Source: JAQVEM01 sp964595565 (lineage in GTDB: Bacteria; Actinomycetota; Humimicrobiia; Humimicrobiales; Humimicrobiaceae). From it: a stretch of 64,000 nt of DNA. The position numbers and the translations under genes were made by a program. Where the stretch lies: NCBI GenBank assembly GCA_964595565.1, contig CAZQQX010000006.1:1-64000 (forward strand), given 5' to 3'. The notes below the pieces were generated by a model. The model saw only the letters and a program-made list of their open reading frames with translations. It was not told the origin of the DNA and ran no database searches. This document shows, piece by piece, positions 63,510-64,000 of this stretch. The number at the start of each line of letters is the position of its first letter. Position 1 is the first letter of the stretch.

Positions 63510-64000
63510 ATGGCTAAAAAACTGCTGGTTGCGATTCCCGCATATAACGAGGAAGAAAAAATAGGCGAAGTAATACTGAACATTCCCAAAAAAATTAAGG
63601 GGATATCAAAAATCCATGTCCTTGTTATTGATGACGGTTCCACAGATAAAACGGCAAAAATTGCTGCCGGCTCGGGTGCCGAAGTAATAAAGAACCACTA
63701 TAATATGGGGTACGGAGTGGCATTCGGCAGAGCTCTTCAGTACGCTGTTGAAAATAACTTTGATTTAATGGTCAGTATTGACGGAGATTCACAATTCAAT
63801 CCAGAAGACATACCCCTGCTCATTTACCCTATCATTAAAAACGAAGCTGATATGGTGACCGCCTCCCGTTTTATTGACAAAAAATACTATCCCGTTATGC
63901 CCCTGTCTAAATTCTGGGGAAATAAAATGATGTCTATTTTAATCAGCAAACTAATCGGGAAAAAATTTTATGATGTATCATGCGGCTTCAGGGCATATTC
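63510..64000 (+). CDS. Polyprenyl-phosphate glycosyltransferase (Dpm1-like GT2), partial
   Basis: The frame is open from the ATG at 63510 to the end of the window (163 complete codons) and lacks its 3' end. Its sequence begins AKKLLVAIPAYNEEEKIGEV, then VLVIDDGSTDKTAKIA, NMGYGVAFGRALQYAV, LMVSIDGDSQFNPEDI (DxD motif) and VTASRFIDKK, and finally DVSCGFRAY. This is the dolichyl- or undecaprenyl-phosphate mannosyl/glucosyl transferase type. AAAAGGAAAT precedes the start. It is divergent from, and probably functionally linked to, the SMR pair and the GT-C enzyme. Confidence 0.88.
   Translation, partial: MAKKLLVAIPAYNEEEKIGEVILNIPKKIKGISKIHVLVIDDGSTDKTAKIAAGSGAEVIKNHYNMGYGVAFGRALQYAVENNFDLMVSIDGDSQFNPEDIPLLIYPIIKNEADMVTASRFIDKKYYPVMPLSKFWGNKMMSILISKLIGKKFYDVSCGFRAY

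Overview
The window is AT-rich bacterial chromosome, read almost entirely on the minus strand in long, tightly packed operons. Three gene orders, murI-rph-rdgB, prfB-ftsE-ftsX-(M23 peptidase)-ctpA-smpB-tmRNA and secA-hpf, are the arrangement usual in Actinobacteria and Firmicutes. Together with the absence of any outer-membrane gene they suggest a Gram-positive-type or deep-branching, low-GC actinobacterial-like lineage, probably uncultured. That placement is inference from synteny only.

Layout. 1-580: four tRNA genes (His, Arg-TCT, Gly-TCC, Pro-TGG). 600-8930: housekeeping genes (rdgB, rph, murI, yggS, ilvD, gpmA, a PfkB kinase, a flavin reductase). 9330-11665: a plus-strand island of DNA-repair-type genes (Fpg/MutM, stand-alone LigD phosphoesterase, DUF72). 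11670-12560: a decayed stretch with two broken genes lying against the tmRNA 3' end. 12563-18734: tmRNA, smpB, ctpA, M23 peptidase, ftsX, ftsE and prfB, the last with a programmed +1 frameshift. 18835-23039: secA, hpf, a cold-shock-like protein and comF. 23005-33308: a sugar-nucleotide operon that can take fructose-6-P to GDP-D-rhamnose (Pgi/Pmi, phosphomannomutase, mannose-1-P guanylyltransferase, Gmd, Rmd), with ahcY and mtnA at its downstream end and a glycosyltransferase after it. 33619-39967: trpEDCFBA without trpG, preceded by a 380-nt leader with a candidate leader peptide and attenuator.

40957-51693 holds a glycosyltransferase cluster (five GT-A and three GT-B type enzymes or domains, several with extra inserted or appended domains) and one SMR-type membrane protein. 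51877-64000 is the most unusual part. It contains a duplicated two-gene module (a membrane-anchored TolB-type propeller converging on a small four-helix membrane protein), an SGNH hydrolase with DUF11-like domains, a polysaccharide deacetylase, a DUF2723 GT-C glycosyltransferase, two SMR-type small membrane proteins, and a dolichyl-phosphate-mannose-synthase-like GT2 that runs off the window. The deacetylase and the GT-C enzyme end in the same C-terminal domain. The simplest reading is that the right half builds, exports and modifies surface glycans or glycoproteins: GDP-sugars come from the 23-33 kb operon, glycan is assembled by the 41-52 kb cluster, and a polyprenyl-phosphate-sugar route feeds the GT-C enzyme outside the membrane.
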